From Marinobacter mobilis (GTDB lineage Bacteria > Pseudomonadota > Gammaproteobacteria > Pseudomonadales > Oleiphilaceae), in contig NZ_FNNE01000005.1 of the NCBI RefSeq assembly GCF_900106945.1, positions 186,001 to 250,000 of the forward strand: a stretch of DNA of 64,000 nt. The letters run 5' to 3'. Positions 54,071 to 63,824 of this stretch are shown here, one piece after another; positions within the stretch are counted from its first letter, which is position 1, and each line of letters starts with the position of its first letter. The translations under genes were made by a program, and so were the position numbers. The notes under the pieces are model-generated. The model searched no databases and was not told where the DNA came from. It saw only the letters and a program-made list of their open reading frames with translations.

Positions 54071-54162
54071 ACCGTCGTCCAACCGCCATCGAATCATCAC
54101 ATCGCTGACACATTCAGCAGCGAAGCTCCGGGTTGATACCCAGTAAACCACGGAGTAAGCAC

Positions 54163-55971
54163 ATGATTCGCAAACCCGCGATGGTACTGATTCCCCTGCT
54201 GGCACTGGCAGGCTGCAACGATGACGACGGCTCCCCCCTTGAAGTCAACATTCTCCACATCAACGACCACCATTCCCACCTTGAAGCCGACACCCTGAGC
54301 CTGACGATCGCGGGTCAGGAAACCACGTTTGAATCCGGCGGTTTTGCTCGGATAGCCAGCAAGATCCTGGAACGGGAAGCCGTTCTGGATAACGTGTTGA
54401 AGCTGCATTCCGGCGACGCCGTGACCGGCACCCTGTACTTCACTTCGTTCGAAGGTGAGGCGGATGCTGAACTGATGAATCTGGTGTGTTTTGACGCCTT
54501 TGCCCTGGGCAACCACGAATTCGACCGCGGCGACGAGGGCCTCAAGCAGTTCCTCGATTACCTTGCCAGCGGCAGCTGCAATACACCGGTACTGGCGGCC
54601 AACGTCAAACCCGCCCTGGGCACGCCATTGGCGCCGGTGGCTGAAGACGACTACCTCCAGCCCTATGCGATTCGGGAGATCGGCGGCCAGCGGGTGGGCA
54701 TCATCGGTATTGATATTGCCGGCAAGACCCAGGCCAGCTCCAGCCCCCTCGCCAGCACCGAATTCCTCGACGAGACTGCTACCGCCCAGGCCATGATCAA
54801 TGAGCTGCAGGCCGATGGCGTCAACAAGATCGTACTGCTGACCCACTACCAATACCGCAACGACCTGGTTCTGGCCCAGGCCCTGTCCGGCGTCGATGTG
54901 ATCATCGGGGGCGACTCCCACACCCTGTTAGGCAACTTCGACAACTATGGCCTGACGGCCGGGGGCGCCTACCCCACCGAGCTGACCAACGCCGATGGCG
55001 ACAAGGTCTGTGTAGTGCAGGCCTGGCAGTACGCCCAGGTGCTGGGCGAGCTGACGGTAGCCTGGGATGCGGACGGCAAGGTCACCGCGTGTACCGGCGT
55101 CCCCCACCTGCTGTTAAGCGATTCCATCAGCCGCGAAAACGATCAGGGAGAAGACTACCGGCCTGCTGGCAGTGAACTCCAGGCCATTCTCGCTGCCGTT
55201 GCCGCTGACCCCCAACTCAGCCTTGTTACCGAAGACGCCACCGTTGCCAGCGCTCTGCAGCGCTACACGGAACAGCTCGATACATTCCGCAACCAGGTTG
55301 TTGGCACCGCCACCGAGGACCTGTGCCTGGAACGCATCCCCGGTGCCGGAGGCCGCAGTGCCATTGAAGGCTGTGACGCCCAGACCCGGGACCACGGCAG
55401 TGACATTTCCAACCTGATGGCCCAGGCCTTTCTGTACCTTAGCAAGAATGCAGACGTCGCCATCCAGAACGGCGGCGGTGTGCGCACCGACATTCCCCAG
55501 GGCGACATCACCATCGGCGATGCCTACACCCTGCTGCCCTTCGCCAACACCTTGGTGGATCTGACCATGACCGGTGCCGAAATCCGGCAGGTGCTGAACG
55601 AAGCCGCGGATTTCGCCCACGACCCGAACGGTTCCAGCGGTGCCTATCCGTATGCCGCAGGTCTGCGCTGGAATGTGGACATGAGCCGGGCGGCCGGCAA
55701 GCGACTGTTCAATATCGAGGTGCGGGATAGAGACGGCAGTGTATGGCGGGCGCTGACCGATGCTGACGTCCTCAACGTGGTCACCAACAGTTTCACCGCT
55801 GGCGGCCGGGACGGCTACCTGACGTTTGGCACTGTCACCAATGACGGTCGCGCCGTGGATACGTTCCTCGACTATGCCCAGTCGTTCGTGGATTACGTCG
55901 AAGCGGTCGGTACCCTCAACAAGCCGGCGTTGTCGGACTACTCCACCCAGAGCTATACCGCAGCACCATAA
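54163..55971 (+). CDS. 5'-nucleotidase/UshA-like lipoprotein
   Basis: This 602-residue protein has a lipoprotein signal (LALAG-C18) followed by a metallophosphatase domain (HINDHHSH at 32-39, GNHEFDRG, GGDSHTLLG) and a C-terminal 5'-nucleotidase domain (QNGGGVRTDIPQGDITIGDAY). It would release phosphate and nucleosides from nucleotides outside the inner membrane. ATG 54163 is chosen for GGAG 7 bp upstream and the lipobox; the frame opens 30 bp earlier. A single-gene unit between a desaturase and a convergent GGDEF gene. Confidence 0.92.
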   Translation: MIRKPAMVLIPLLALAGCNDDDGSPLEVNILHINDHHSHLEADTLSLTIAGQETTFESGGFARIASKILEREAVLDNVLKLHSGDAVTGTLYFTSFEGEADAELMNLVCFDAFALGNHEFDRGDEGLKQFLDYLASGSCNTPVLAANVKPALGTPLAPVAEDDYLQPYAIREIGGQRVGIIGIDIAGKTQASSSPLASTEFLDETATAQAMINELQADGVNKIVLLTHYQYRNDLVLAQALSGVDVIIGGDSHTLLGNFDNYGLTAGGAYPTELTNADGDKVCVVQAWQYAQVLGELTVAWDADGKVTACTGVPHLLLSDSISRENDQGEDYRPAGSELQAILAAVAADPQLSLVTEDATVASALQRYTEQLDTFRNQVVGTATEDLCLERIPGAGGRSAIEGCDAQTRDHGSDISNLMAQAFLYLSKNADVAIQNGGGVRTDIPQGDITIGDAYTLLPFANTLVDLTMTGAEIRQVLNEAADFAHDPNGSSGAYPYAAGLRWNVDMSRAAGKRLFNIEVRDRDGSVWRALTDADVLNVVTNSFTAGGRDGYLTFGTVTNDGRAVDTFLDYAQSFVDYVEAVGTLNKPALSDYSTQSYTAAP

Positions 55972-55992
55972 GCGGGGCGTGTCGGCCGTCCG

Positions 55993-58266
55993 TCAGGCGG
56001 CCGACACGCAGTTGCGGCCATTCTGCTTGGCCTGGTACAGGGCCTGGTCTGCGACCAGAAACAACTGATCAATGTCTCGGGTCGTATCCGGCCAGGAGGC
56101 CACCCCCACGGATATGGTCAGCCCCTGCAGTTCCGGACCATCCGGCCCCGCCTGCAAATCCGACACCCCGCGTCGTAACAGTTCCGCCCGATCCAGCGCA
56201 GGGTGGCTTGCCGCCCCCGGCATCAACACCGCAAACTCTTCCCCACCCAGGCGGCACACCACGTCGCTGTCCCTCACCTCGCTCTTCAGTACGTCGGCGA
56301 CGGCCCTCAGCGCTGCATCGCCGGCAGGGTGACCAAAGTCGTCGTTGAATCGCTTGAAGAAGTCGATGTCGATGATCAGCAACGACAATGGCAATTCGCT
56401 GCGCCGGGCCGACGCCACCTCGTGACGGAGCAGCTCCTCGAAATAACGCCGGTTCTTGAGCCCCGTCAGGGCATCCTCATAGGACAGTCGCTCCAGTTCT
56501 TCCCGCAACGCCAGCGACGCCAGGGTGATGGCGATTTTTTCCATGGTCTGTTGCAGCGACAGGAACAATGGCAGGGAATGAAACTCAGCATCACCTGAGC
56601 CTTCGCCCTGGGGTGATTCCAGCAGGACCACCCCAGCAACAAACCGTCCCTGGCTCTGGCTGGGCAAGCTCAGCTGCAGACACCACGGGTACTCAGGTGC
56701 CGCGCCGTCGGCATCGAGTTCGCTGTGCAGCGTTGTCCCGACATACAGAGACGGCGGCGGAATCGAATCCAGGATGTCCTTCGGCAACGGCCGCTCAGCC
56801 GACGGCGATCCCCACTCCGCCATCAGCATCAGTCCGCCCTGCTGCTCGAGCCTGGCGTAGGCTCGCCCCGACAGCGGCTGGCAGAGTTCCACCAACCGAC
56901 CGGCCCAGAGCGTGATGCCCTCTTTCAGACTGTGGCAATTCTGGAGTTCGACGACCAGATCGCTGAGATACCGGGCCCGCTCATTATCCACTGCCAACTG
57001 ATGAGCCCGGACCCGCTCCCGCTGGGCCAGCTGCTCAAGCTTGCGGGTCCGTTCACCGACCTTCCGTTCGAGTGAGTGATTCAGCAGGTGGATGGCCTGC
57101 TGAGTGCGACGGTAATGCAGCAGGGATATGGCGACAATGGCGAGGGAGAACACCAGGGCACCGTGATTCACCGGAACCCGGCCCCAGGGCAACAGGCTGT
57201 GGGCCACCGCCATATCCAGGAGCAGCAACCCGGCCAGCAAGGCGTAACAGGCAATGATCAGCCGTTGTTCAACATTCACCGTACGCCAGCGACGCAGCAC
57301 CGAGACAAACAGGATCACCGTGGTCACCGCTAACAGGGCATCGAACGGTGGGAAGGTGCTCGACAAATCCACCAAGCCCAGCAGCGCCATTCCCAAAGCG
57401 CCCACCAGGTAGACCAGATGCAACTTCCAGATCCAGCCGATCACCTTCGGGCGGGTGTTGCTCAGCCACTGGGCCAGCAGCAGGGCGATGGCCACCGGCA
57501 CCGTAAAATAGGCGCCTGCGGCCAGGTAATCCCAAAACAAAGGGGCGTGAACAATCAGCAAACTGGCCTGACTCTCCGCCACCAGCATGACCCCGATGCT
57601 GAACGAAAACAGCGCCACAGAGGCGAAGCTCCGCCGTTCCGCCTGAACCAGGGCAAACGCCACCGCCAGCAGCGCAATCAGGCCACTGAACGCCGCCACC
57701 GCCAGGGATTCTATGGATTGACTCAGGATTCCCATGTACAGGCCCTGGCGATCCAGGATCTGTACCTCCCCCCACAAGCCGATGTCGGTGTAATTGGAGA
57801 AGATACGGAAATACAGGGATTTCCCGGTAAAGTCCGGCGGCAGGTCGATGGCGTGCCAGGGCCAGCCCTCAAACTGCCCCTGCCCATGTTCATCGAACGT
57901 GCCGTAGCGATAGATCCGCTCGCCGCTGAGATAGACCTCGACGATCAGATCCACGCTGTAGATATACAGTACCGGGTCATGCCAGCTGCCCTCTGGCAGG
58001 GTCACCCGATACCAGACATTGCTGCGGCCACGGCGATCAGGAGGGTTGGAGGGAAATCCGATGTCATGCCATTCGCCCGCTTCCGGCTCCAGTGCCCAGA
58101 GCGGCTGGCCCTGGGCGTTGAACGGCGAGTCCCCCCAACGGTATTGCCAACCCTCCTGAAGGTCCAGGGCGGAGGGCTGCGCGAAGACAGGGCCGGCGAT
58201 CATGACCCCTATTACAAACCATAAAGTACGGAGCAGTGACTGACACATAGTACAGGTCGGAATCAT
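55993..58266 (-). CDS. 7TM-DISM diguanylate cyclase (GGDEF)
   Basis: This 757-residue protein has a signal sequence, an exported 7TMR-DISMED2-like sandwich (about 30-175), seven membrane helices (about 185-385), a coiled linker, a GAF-like region, and a GGDEF domain from about 590. The active-site motif is intact as GGEEF near residue 672, so c-di-GMP synthesis is expected. ATG at codon 7 is an alternative start. An exported sensor domain suggests control by an extracellular carbohydrate or similar ligand. Confidence 0.92.
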   Translation of the reverse strand: MIPTCTMCQSLLRTLWFVIGVMIAGPVFAQPSALDLQEGWQYRWGDSPFNAQGQPLWALEPEAGEWHDIGFPSNPPDRRGRSNVWYRVTLPEGSWHDPVLYIYSVDLIVEVYLSGERIYRYGTFDEHGQGQFEGWPWHAIDLPPDFTGKSLYFRIFSNYTDIGLWGEVQILDRQGLYMGILSQSIESLAVAAFSGLIALLAVAFALVQAERRSFASVALFSFSIGVMLVAESQASLLIVHAPLFWDYLAAGAYFTVPVAIALLLAQWLSNTRPKVIGWIWKLHLVYLVGALGMALLGLVDLSSTFPPFDALLAVTTVILFVSVLRRWRTVNVEQRLIIACYALLAGLLLLDMAVAHSLLPWGRVPVNHGALVFSLAIVAISLLHYRRTQQAIHLLNHSLERKVGERTRKLEQLAQRERVRAHQLAVDNERARYLSDLVVELQNCHSLKEGITLWAGRLVELCQPLSGRAYARLEQQGGLMLMAEWGSPSAERPLPKDILDSIPPPSLYVGTTLHSELDADGAAPEYPWCLQLSLPSQSQGRFVAGVVLLESPQGEGSGDAEFHSLPLFLSLQQTMEKIAITLASLALREELERLSYEDALTGLKNRRYFEELLRHEVASARRSELPLSLLIIDIDFFKRFNDDFGHPAGDAALRAVADVLKSEVRDSDVVCRLGGEEFAVLMPGAASHPALDRAELLRRGVSDLQAGPDGPELQGLTISVGVASWPDTTRDIDQLFLVADQALYQAKQNGRNCVSAA

Positions 58267-58352
58267 TCGTGTGGCGACATTGTTCCTGAGTATAAACAGC
58301 CCGGAACACCCTGTCCCCAGCCAAGGCGAATGTCGACTCCAGCGTTACCGGC

Positions 58353-59705
58353 TCAGTCGCGGAATTCTGCCTTGTCGAGCCCGTGCTTCTTCATCTTGTC
58401 ATAAAGGGTCTTTCTTGCCACCCTGAGCTGGGCCATGGTGTCCTTGATACTGCCACGGTTGGCGTTCAGGGCACTGATGATGGCGCTGCGTTCAAAGGCA
58501 TCCACCATATTACCCAGGGTTTGGTGCGCGGCGGCGGAGCCGGGCATGGTCACGCCGGAATCCTCGAAAGCCAGCACCCCCAGCAACACGTAGCGTTCAG
58601 CCAGATTCCGTAACTCCCGCACATTGCCAGGCCAGTCGTACTGCATCAGGCGACTGGCCTGGGACGCTGTCAGAGGAACGGACTCCCTATCGTAACGGGC
58701 GGCGGCAATCAGTGCGAAATGGTGGAACAGCAGCGGAATGTCTTCTTTACGCTCGCGCAGCGCCGGAATGTCCACCTGCACCACGTTGAGCCGGTAGTAG
58801 AGGTCGGCACGAAACTCACCGCTGTCGCTCAGCTGCTTCAGGTCGACCTTGGTCGCAGCGATCACCCGCACATCGACATCCACTGGCGTGTTACTGCCCA
58901 GCCGCTCAAGCTTGCGTTCCTCCAGCACCCGCAGGATTTTCACTTGAAGCGCCAGCGGCATGCTCTCAACTTCATCGAGAAACAGGGTGCCACCGTGGGC
59001 ATGTTCGAACTTACCGATCCGGCGGCGCTCGGCCCCGGTGAAAGCCCCCGCTTCATGGCCAAACAGTTCACTCTCGATCAGGTTCTCCGGCACCGCTCCG
59101 CAGTTGATCGCAACGTAATTCTGCTGACGTCGCGGGCTGTTCTCGTGGATGTAGCGGGCGATGGCATCCTTGCCCGCGCCGGTCTCGCCCCGTAACAGGA
59201 TATTCGCGGAGGTTTCCAGCAGCGGATCGATGGTGGCCAGAACCCGCTGCATCGCCGCCGAGTCCCCCAACAGGCGGGGCCCCGGCTTGGCAAGATGCTT
59301 GAGCTGCGCCTTGAGGCGGCGATTTTCCAGCGCCAGCTGGCGTTTCTCCAGAGCATGGCGCAGCAGCTCCAGTAATTCATCGTGGTCAAACGGCTTTTCT
59401 ATGAAATCGTAAGCACCTTTCTGCATGGCGGAGACTGCTGTGCTGATGTCCCCCTGCCCGGTCAGAATGACGACCGGTATGGTGTCGTCGATCTCGTGGA
59501 CCTTCTCAAGCACGGCAAGCCCATTCATCCCCGGCATGTTGTAGTCGCACAACACCACTCCTTCAAACTCACCATGGATTCCGGCCAGGGCGCTGGCGCC
59601 ATCCGCAAAGCACTGTACCGGCATGTCGTCGAGCGCCAGGCTCTGGGCCATGACCCGACGGATATCGGCATCGTCATCGATAAAGATCACCGCAGTTTCA
59701 GTCAT
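58353..59705 (-). CDS. Sigma-54-dependent response regulator (DctD-like)
   Basis: This 450-residue NtrC-family protein has a receiver domain (D10-D12 acidic pocket, phosphorylation site D54), an AAA+ domain with GETGAGKD (173-180) and the sigma-54 contact loop GAFTGA (220-225), and a C-terminal Fis-type helix-turn-helix (about 405-445). It overlaps the upstream kinase gene by 4 bp (59702-59705). Next to a TRAP transporter it probably activates transporter transcription from a sigma-54 promoter that would lie outside the window. Confidence 0.92.
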   Translation of the reverse strand: MTETAVIFIDDDADIRRVMAQSLALDDMPVQCFADGASALAGIHGEFEGVVLCDYNMPGMNGLAVLEKVHEIDDTIPVVILTGQGDISTAVSAMQKGAYDFIEKPFDHDELLELLRHALEKRQLALENRRLKAQLKHLAKPGPRLLGDSAAMQRVLATIDPLLETSANILLRGETGAGKDAIARYIHENSPRRQQNYVAINCGAVPENLIESELFGHEAGAFTGAERRRIGKFEHAHGGTLFLDEVESMPLALQVKILRVLEERKLERLGSNTPVDVDVRVIAATKVDLKQLSDSGEFRADLYYRLNVVQVDIPALRERKEDIPLLFHHFALIAAARYDRESVPLTASQASRLMQYDWPGNVRELRNLAERYVLLGVLAFEDSGVTMPGSAAAHQTLGNMVDAFERSAIISALNANRGSIKDTMAQLRVARKTLYDKMKKHGLDKAEFRD

Positions 59706-61519
59706 TCACTGGTCTCTCGCTGGTTCAGCTCCACTATAAATTCGGCCCCCTGGCCATCGTCGCGGTTGCGCCCGGTCAGGTGACCGCCCAAGGCCTCGAC
59801 AATCTGACGAGAGATAGACAGCCCCAAGCCCAAGCCCTGGCTTAAGGACTTGGTGGTAAAAAACGGCTCGAACATCTGTTCCGAGTTGCCCGCCAGACCC
59901 GCGCCATTGTCCCTCACCCGACACCGCCAGCAGCCGTCTCCCGCCTCGATAGCGATCTCAACCCTGGGTTCAGCCGCCATGTCCACCGCCTGCACTGCAT
60001 TGGCCAGCAGGTTCACCATCACCTGTTCCAGGCGGATCAGGTCTCCGTGGCATAACACCGGCTCGGCCGGTCGGCGCCAATCGAAAGTCACCCTCGCGCA
60101 GGCCTCCTGGGCGGAGATTATCTTCAGCGCGGCATCGACTGGTAGACGCAGATCAACCACCGCGGGCAACCCTTCAGATTTGCGGGCAAAGACCTTGAAC
60201 TGGCGGGTCAGCTCCGCCATTTTTCGGCACAGGCCGTCAATTTCTGCCAGGTTTTCATCCACCGCCGTCAGCTCTCCGCGCTGGAGGAAACGACGACTGT
60301 TGCGGGCATAACTCTGGATCGCCGTCAGTGGCTGATTCATCTCATGGTTGAGACCGGCCGACATCTGCCCGAGTACCGCCAGTTTGGCCGCCTGGATCAG
60401 TTCCTGCTGGGTTTCCCTCAGCTCACCCTGCGCGCGTTCGCGCTGGCGCACCTCCTCCACTAATCGATGGTTGGAGTTTTCCAGATCAGCGGTGCGTTCT
60501 GCCACCCGTTGTTCCAGCTGAACCCCCCGCTGCGCGAGTTCCGCCTCACGACGATAGCGCTCCCTCAGGTATAACCAACTCAGGAAGCCGCCAAAAAACA
60601 GCACCGACCCCACCAGCAGGAACTGGATACGGGACAGCAGCACCGGCTGGGTACCCATGATCACCCGCAGCGACCAGTCCAGCTGAGGCAATGGCGTCGC
60701 CACCACCAGATACGCCTGTTCGCCCTTGTCTCTTGGGTAACGCACCAATTCAGAGTGCTCTGACACACCCAAGGGCCGCCCGAGATTGATGCGCGGCACC
60801 GGCTGTAATTCCATACCAGGATAGCGCTCAACCAGACGCTGAGGATCCGGTTCCCGTGCGCCGGTGGCGCGAAAGCTACGGTACAGCCATTCCGGCCGGC
60901 TCGACAGGAAACTTATTCCGTCGCCATCCAGCACCACCATTTCCGCATCGGCAAAACTGGCCGGACGTTGCCACTGGTTTTCCAGTTCGGTGACCAGCAT
61001 CTTCACCACCAGCACCCCAAGCATATCGCCGCGGGCAGACCACACCGGGTGGGAAAAATAGAGTCCGCGCTGGCCGGATGTAATGCCCAGGGCAAAATAG
61101 ATGGCGATGCCGCGGTTGCGAATCGCACGCTGAAAATAGGGCCGGTAATCGAAACGTCGCCCGATAAAGCTGTTGTCTCGGTTGTAGTTGTTGTGGGCGA
61201 TGGTGAGCCCGGAAAGATCAAGCAGGTAGACATCGGAGGCTCCGACAATAGACGCCATCCGTGCCATCTGGATATTACTCTGGAGTACCAGGCTGACGTC
61301 ACCGGGATGTTGCAGCACCGAACGCATCACCGGGTGCTGGGCCACCAGCTCCGGAATCGGCCGGTAGCGGTTAAGTTCATTGCCCACCAGTTGCTGGTAA
61401 CGGAAAGATTCCTTCTGGCTCTCCTGCTCCAGCAGGTGAAAGCCATACCAGCCGCCAAACAGCCAGCACAGGGCCGCTGTCAGTAGGTACAGTCCAATGA
61501 TTGCGAATCGATACACCAT
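59702..61519 (-). CDS. Sensor histidine kinase (DctB-like)
   Basis: This 605-residue protein has membrane helices near residues 5-24 and 280-300 enclosing a periplasmic double Cache-type sensor domain, a coiled coil, the phosphoacceptor motif GLNHEMNQPLTAIQSYAR, and an ATPase domain (NLLANAVQA, DNGAGL). This is the DctB pattern, sensing a transported acid and phosphorylating the DctD-like partner. ATG 61519 is preferred; an in-frame GTG at 61552 lies inside a terminator hairpin. The kinase and regulator genes overlap by 4 bp. Confidence 0.9.
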   Translation of the reverse strand: MVYRFAIIGLYLLTAALCWLFGGWYGFHLLEQESQKESFRYQQLVGNELNRYRPIPELVAQHPVMRSVLQHPGDVSLVLQSNIQMARMASIVGASDVYLLDLSGLTIAHNNYNRDNSFIGRRFDYRPYFQRAIRNRGIAIYFALGITSGQRGLYFSHPVWSARGDMLGVLVVKMLVTELENQWQRPASFADAEMVVLDGDGISFLSSRPEWLYRSFRATGAREPDPQRLVERYPGMELQPVPRINLGRPLGVSEHSELVRYPRDKGEQAYLVVATPLPQLDWSLRVIMGTQPVLLSRIQFLLVGSVLFFGGFLSWLYLRERYRREAELAQRGVQLEQRVAERTADLENSNHRLVEEVRQRERAQGELRETQQELIQAAKLAVLGQMSAGLNHEMNQPLTAIQSYARNSRRFLQRGELTAVDENLAEIDGLCRKMAELTRQFKVFARKSEGLPAVVDLRLPVDAALKIISAQEACARVTFDWRRPAEPVLCHGDLIRLEQVMVNLLANAVQAVDMAAEPRVEIAIEAGDGCWRCRVRDNGAGLAGNSEQMFEPFFTTKSLSQGLGLGLSISRQIVEALGGHLTGRNRDDGQGAEFIVELNQRETSE

Positions 61520-61540
61520 GGCTCCGCCTTGAACAGGAAA

Positions 61541-61576
61541 ACCCCTGTTCACCCGGTAGCGGGCAAACAGGGGCTC
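61541..61576 (-). terminator. Terminator between TRAP permease and kinase genes
   Basis: On the minus strand a 14-bp stem, with two wobbles (CCCCTGTTTGCCCG with CGGGTGAACAGGGG, 4-nt loop), is followed by TTTT. It starts about 50 bp after the TRAP permease stop and separates it from the kinase/regulator genes. Confidence 0.75.
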
Positions 61577-61626
61577 CTACAGTGTATGGCAAGATACCGG
61601 GCGACGCGACGCCCTGCCGCCTGGCC

Positions 61627-63792
61627 TCAGGCGGACACAGGCGTTGCCAGTGCTACCCGGCGCTTCTGCGCCAGGTAAGCCATGACAACCACCACCACAC
61701 CGGCAAGGTCAGTGATGATACCGCCCTCAATCATCATCAGCGCTGCTGCCATCAGCAACACACGGATGTAACCGGGCGCCAGCCCCCGCACGAACCAGCC
61801 CTGTACTGCACTGGACAACAGGTAAACGCCTATGGTGGCGGTGACCAGGGCGCGGGCAATCTCGAACACCCCGGCATCCATCAGCAAGGCACTGTTGTAG
61901 AAGAACATGAATGGCACGATGAACGCTGACAAGCCAATGCGGAACGATGCGACTGAGGTCTCCATGGGGTTGGCTCCGGAAATACCCGCAGCGGCATAGG
62001 ACGCCAGCGCCACCGGCGGTGTGATTGCCGACACCACGGCAAAGTAGAACACGAAGAAGTGCGCGGTCAGCGGCTCGATACCCAGCTGTACCAAGCCCGG
62101 GGCGACGACGGATGCGGCGACAGCGTAGGCGGCCGTGGTTGGCATGCCCATGCCCAGCAGCACGGAGATGAACATCGCGAACACCAGTGCCAGCAGCTGG
62201 CTGGTTTCCGCCACTCCCAGCAGCAGCGACGAGAAACGAGCGCCAACGCCGGTCAGGGATATCACCCCGACAATCACCCCTGCACAGGCGCACACCACGA
62301 TGATCTGCACCGACATAATGCCGGACAGCTGCAACGCATTGAGGATCGCACGCAGCCCCATCTTGTGTGGCGATAGCCAGCTCACCACCACCGCGGAGAC
62401 GGTGGCCAGGGTTCCGGCACGGATGACCGAGTAGCCCATGAACAGGGCCACGATGAGGATCAGGATTGGCACAAACAGATAGGCCTGTCGGGCCAGCCGC
62501 TTGAGCGACGGCAGTTCGTCTTCACGCATGCCCCGCATGCCCAGACGCGCCGCTTCCAGATCCACCATGAAGTAGACCGAGGCAAAATACAGGATCGCAG
62601 GGATGATCGCGGCAATGGCAATCTCGGTGTAGGGAATACCCGTGATTTCAGCCATGATGAAGGCCCCGGCCCCCATGATCGGCGGCATGATCTGACCACC
62701 GGTCGACGCAGCAGCCTCGACGGCACCCGCGGTTTGCTTGCTGTAACCCACCCGCTTCATCAGTGGGATGGTCAGGGAGCCGGTGGACACCACGTTACCG
62801 GCGCTGGTGCCGTTGATCATACCCATCAGCCCGGAAGCAAAGATCGCGACCTTGGCAGGGCCACCGCGGGTACGACCGGCAGCAGCAAAGGCAAAGTTGA
62901 CGAAGTAGTCACCCACCTTTGACGCCTGTAGGAAAGCCGCAAAGATGATGAACAGGATGATATAAGTGGACGACACCGCCGTGGTTGGCCCCAGCACGCC
63001 CGCGTCGGTATACACCTGACTGAAGAACCGCTGGATGGATAAGCCGGGATAGCCCAGGAAGCCCGGCAGGTATGGCCCGGCGAAGACATAACCAAGAAAC
63101 ACCAGCGCGATAATCACCAGCGCCATGCCGGCCACCCGGCGGGTCATTTCCATGATCAGGGCTGTACCGGCAATCGCCGCAAAAGAAATCCCCACCGGGG
63201 CAAATGGCGTGCCCGTACTCATCCGCATCGGGGTGTTGTACACCACCAGCAGGTAGGCTGCCGTCGCGATGGAACACACTACCAGCACCAGGTCCGGCAA
63301 ACTGAATACGGCACGATCACGACGGTGCAGCCAGCTCAGCACGATGCCCAGCCCGGTGGCCGCCAGCAATGGCCAGCCGTAGTGCCAGGTTTCCAGATCC
63401 ACCGGCAGGCGCAGGGCACCGCCCTGAACCTGCTGGTACATATTGAGAGTCTGGAACAGTGCGTAACCCGCCGGCAACAGCAGGATCAGGGCCACCCAGC
63501 TGGTCCAGCGGAAGCCACCAGCGCCGGTGTCCGTGAAACGGGCACCGGAAAACAGCACATAACCCAGAATCAGCGCCCCGCAGACGTGGACGATACGGTA
63601 CGACCAGGTCTCCAGCGGAGAAATGTTCAGGGCATAGAGGTGGAACACGGCATAAGCGATGGCCAGCACACTGACAAAGGCCAGCAGACGACGCCCGAAC
63701 AGGCGGCGATTACCCTCGACCGGCTCGTCGTCGACACCGTGGGCCAGCATGTGGTCATCGCTCTCGATGAGTGATTGGCTATTGGATTTCAT
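61627..63792 (-). CDS. TRAP transporter fused permease (4TM/12TM)
   Basis: This 721-residue membrane protein combines a small DctQ-like part (about 30-180) with a large DctM-like part (about 190-705), the fused permease usual for TAXI-type TRAP transporters. Characteristic stretches include MGMPTTAAYAVAASVVAPGL and NGTSAGNVVSTGSLTIPLMKRVGY. It imports an organic acid or similar compound using the sodium gradient. It lies 32 bp downstream of its binding-protein gene. Confidence 0.92.
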   Translation of the reverse strand: MKSNSQSLIESDDHMLAHGVDDEPVEGNRRLFGRRLLAFVSVLAIAYAVFHLYALNISPLETWSYRIVHVCGALILGYVLFSGARFTDTGAGGFRWTSWVALILLLPAGYALFQTLNMYQQVQGGALRLPVDLETWHYGWPLLAATGLGIVLSWLHRRDRAVFSLPDLVLVVCSIATAAYLLVVYNTPMRMSTGTPFAPVGISFAAIAGTALIMEMTRRVAGMALVIIALVFLGYVFAGPYLPGFLGYPGLSIQRFFSQVYTDAGVLGPTTAVSSTYIILFIIFAAFLQASKVGDYFVNFAFAAAGRTRGGPAKVAIFASGLMGMINGTSAGNVVSTGSLTIPLMKRVGYSKQTAGAVEAAASTGGQIMPPIMGAGAFIMAEITGIPYTEIAIAAIIPAILYFASVYFMVDLEAARLGMRGMREDELPSLKRLARQAYLFVPILILIVALFMGYSVIRAGTLATVSAVVVSWLSPHKMGLRAILNALQLSGIMSVQIIVVCACAGVIVGVISLTGVGARFSSLLLGVAETSQLLALVFAMFISVLLGMGMPTTAAYAVAASVVAPGLVQLGIEPLTAHFFVFYFAVVSAITPPVALASYAAAGISGANPMETSVASFRIGLSAFIVPFMFFYNSALLMDAGVFEIARALVTATIGVYLLSSAVQGWFVRGLAPGYIRVLLMAAALMMIEGGIITDLAGVVVVVMAYLAQKRRVALATPVSA

Positions 63793-63824
63793 GGCAGATA
63801 AACCCTGGTTAAAGGAGTCTTCAG

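Noticed and set aside
61520..61552. GTG start for the DctB-like kinase
   Set aside because: The codon lies inside the terminator hairpin of the preceding gene; ATG 61519 gives a direct membrane helix.
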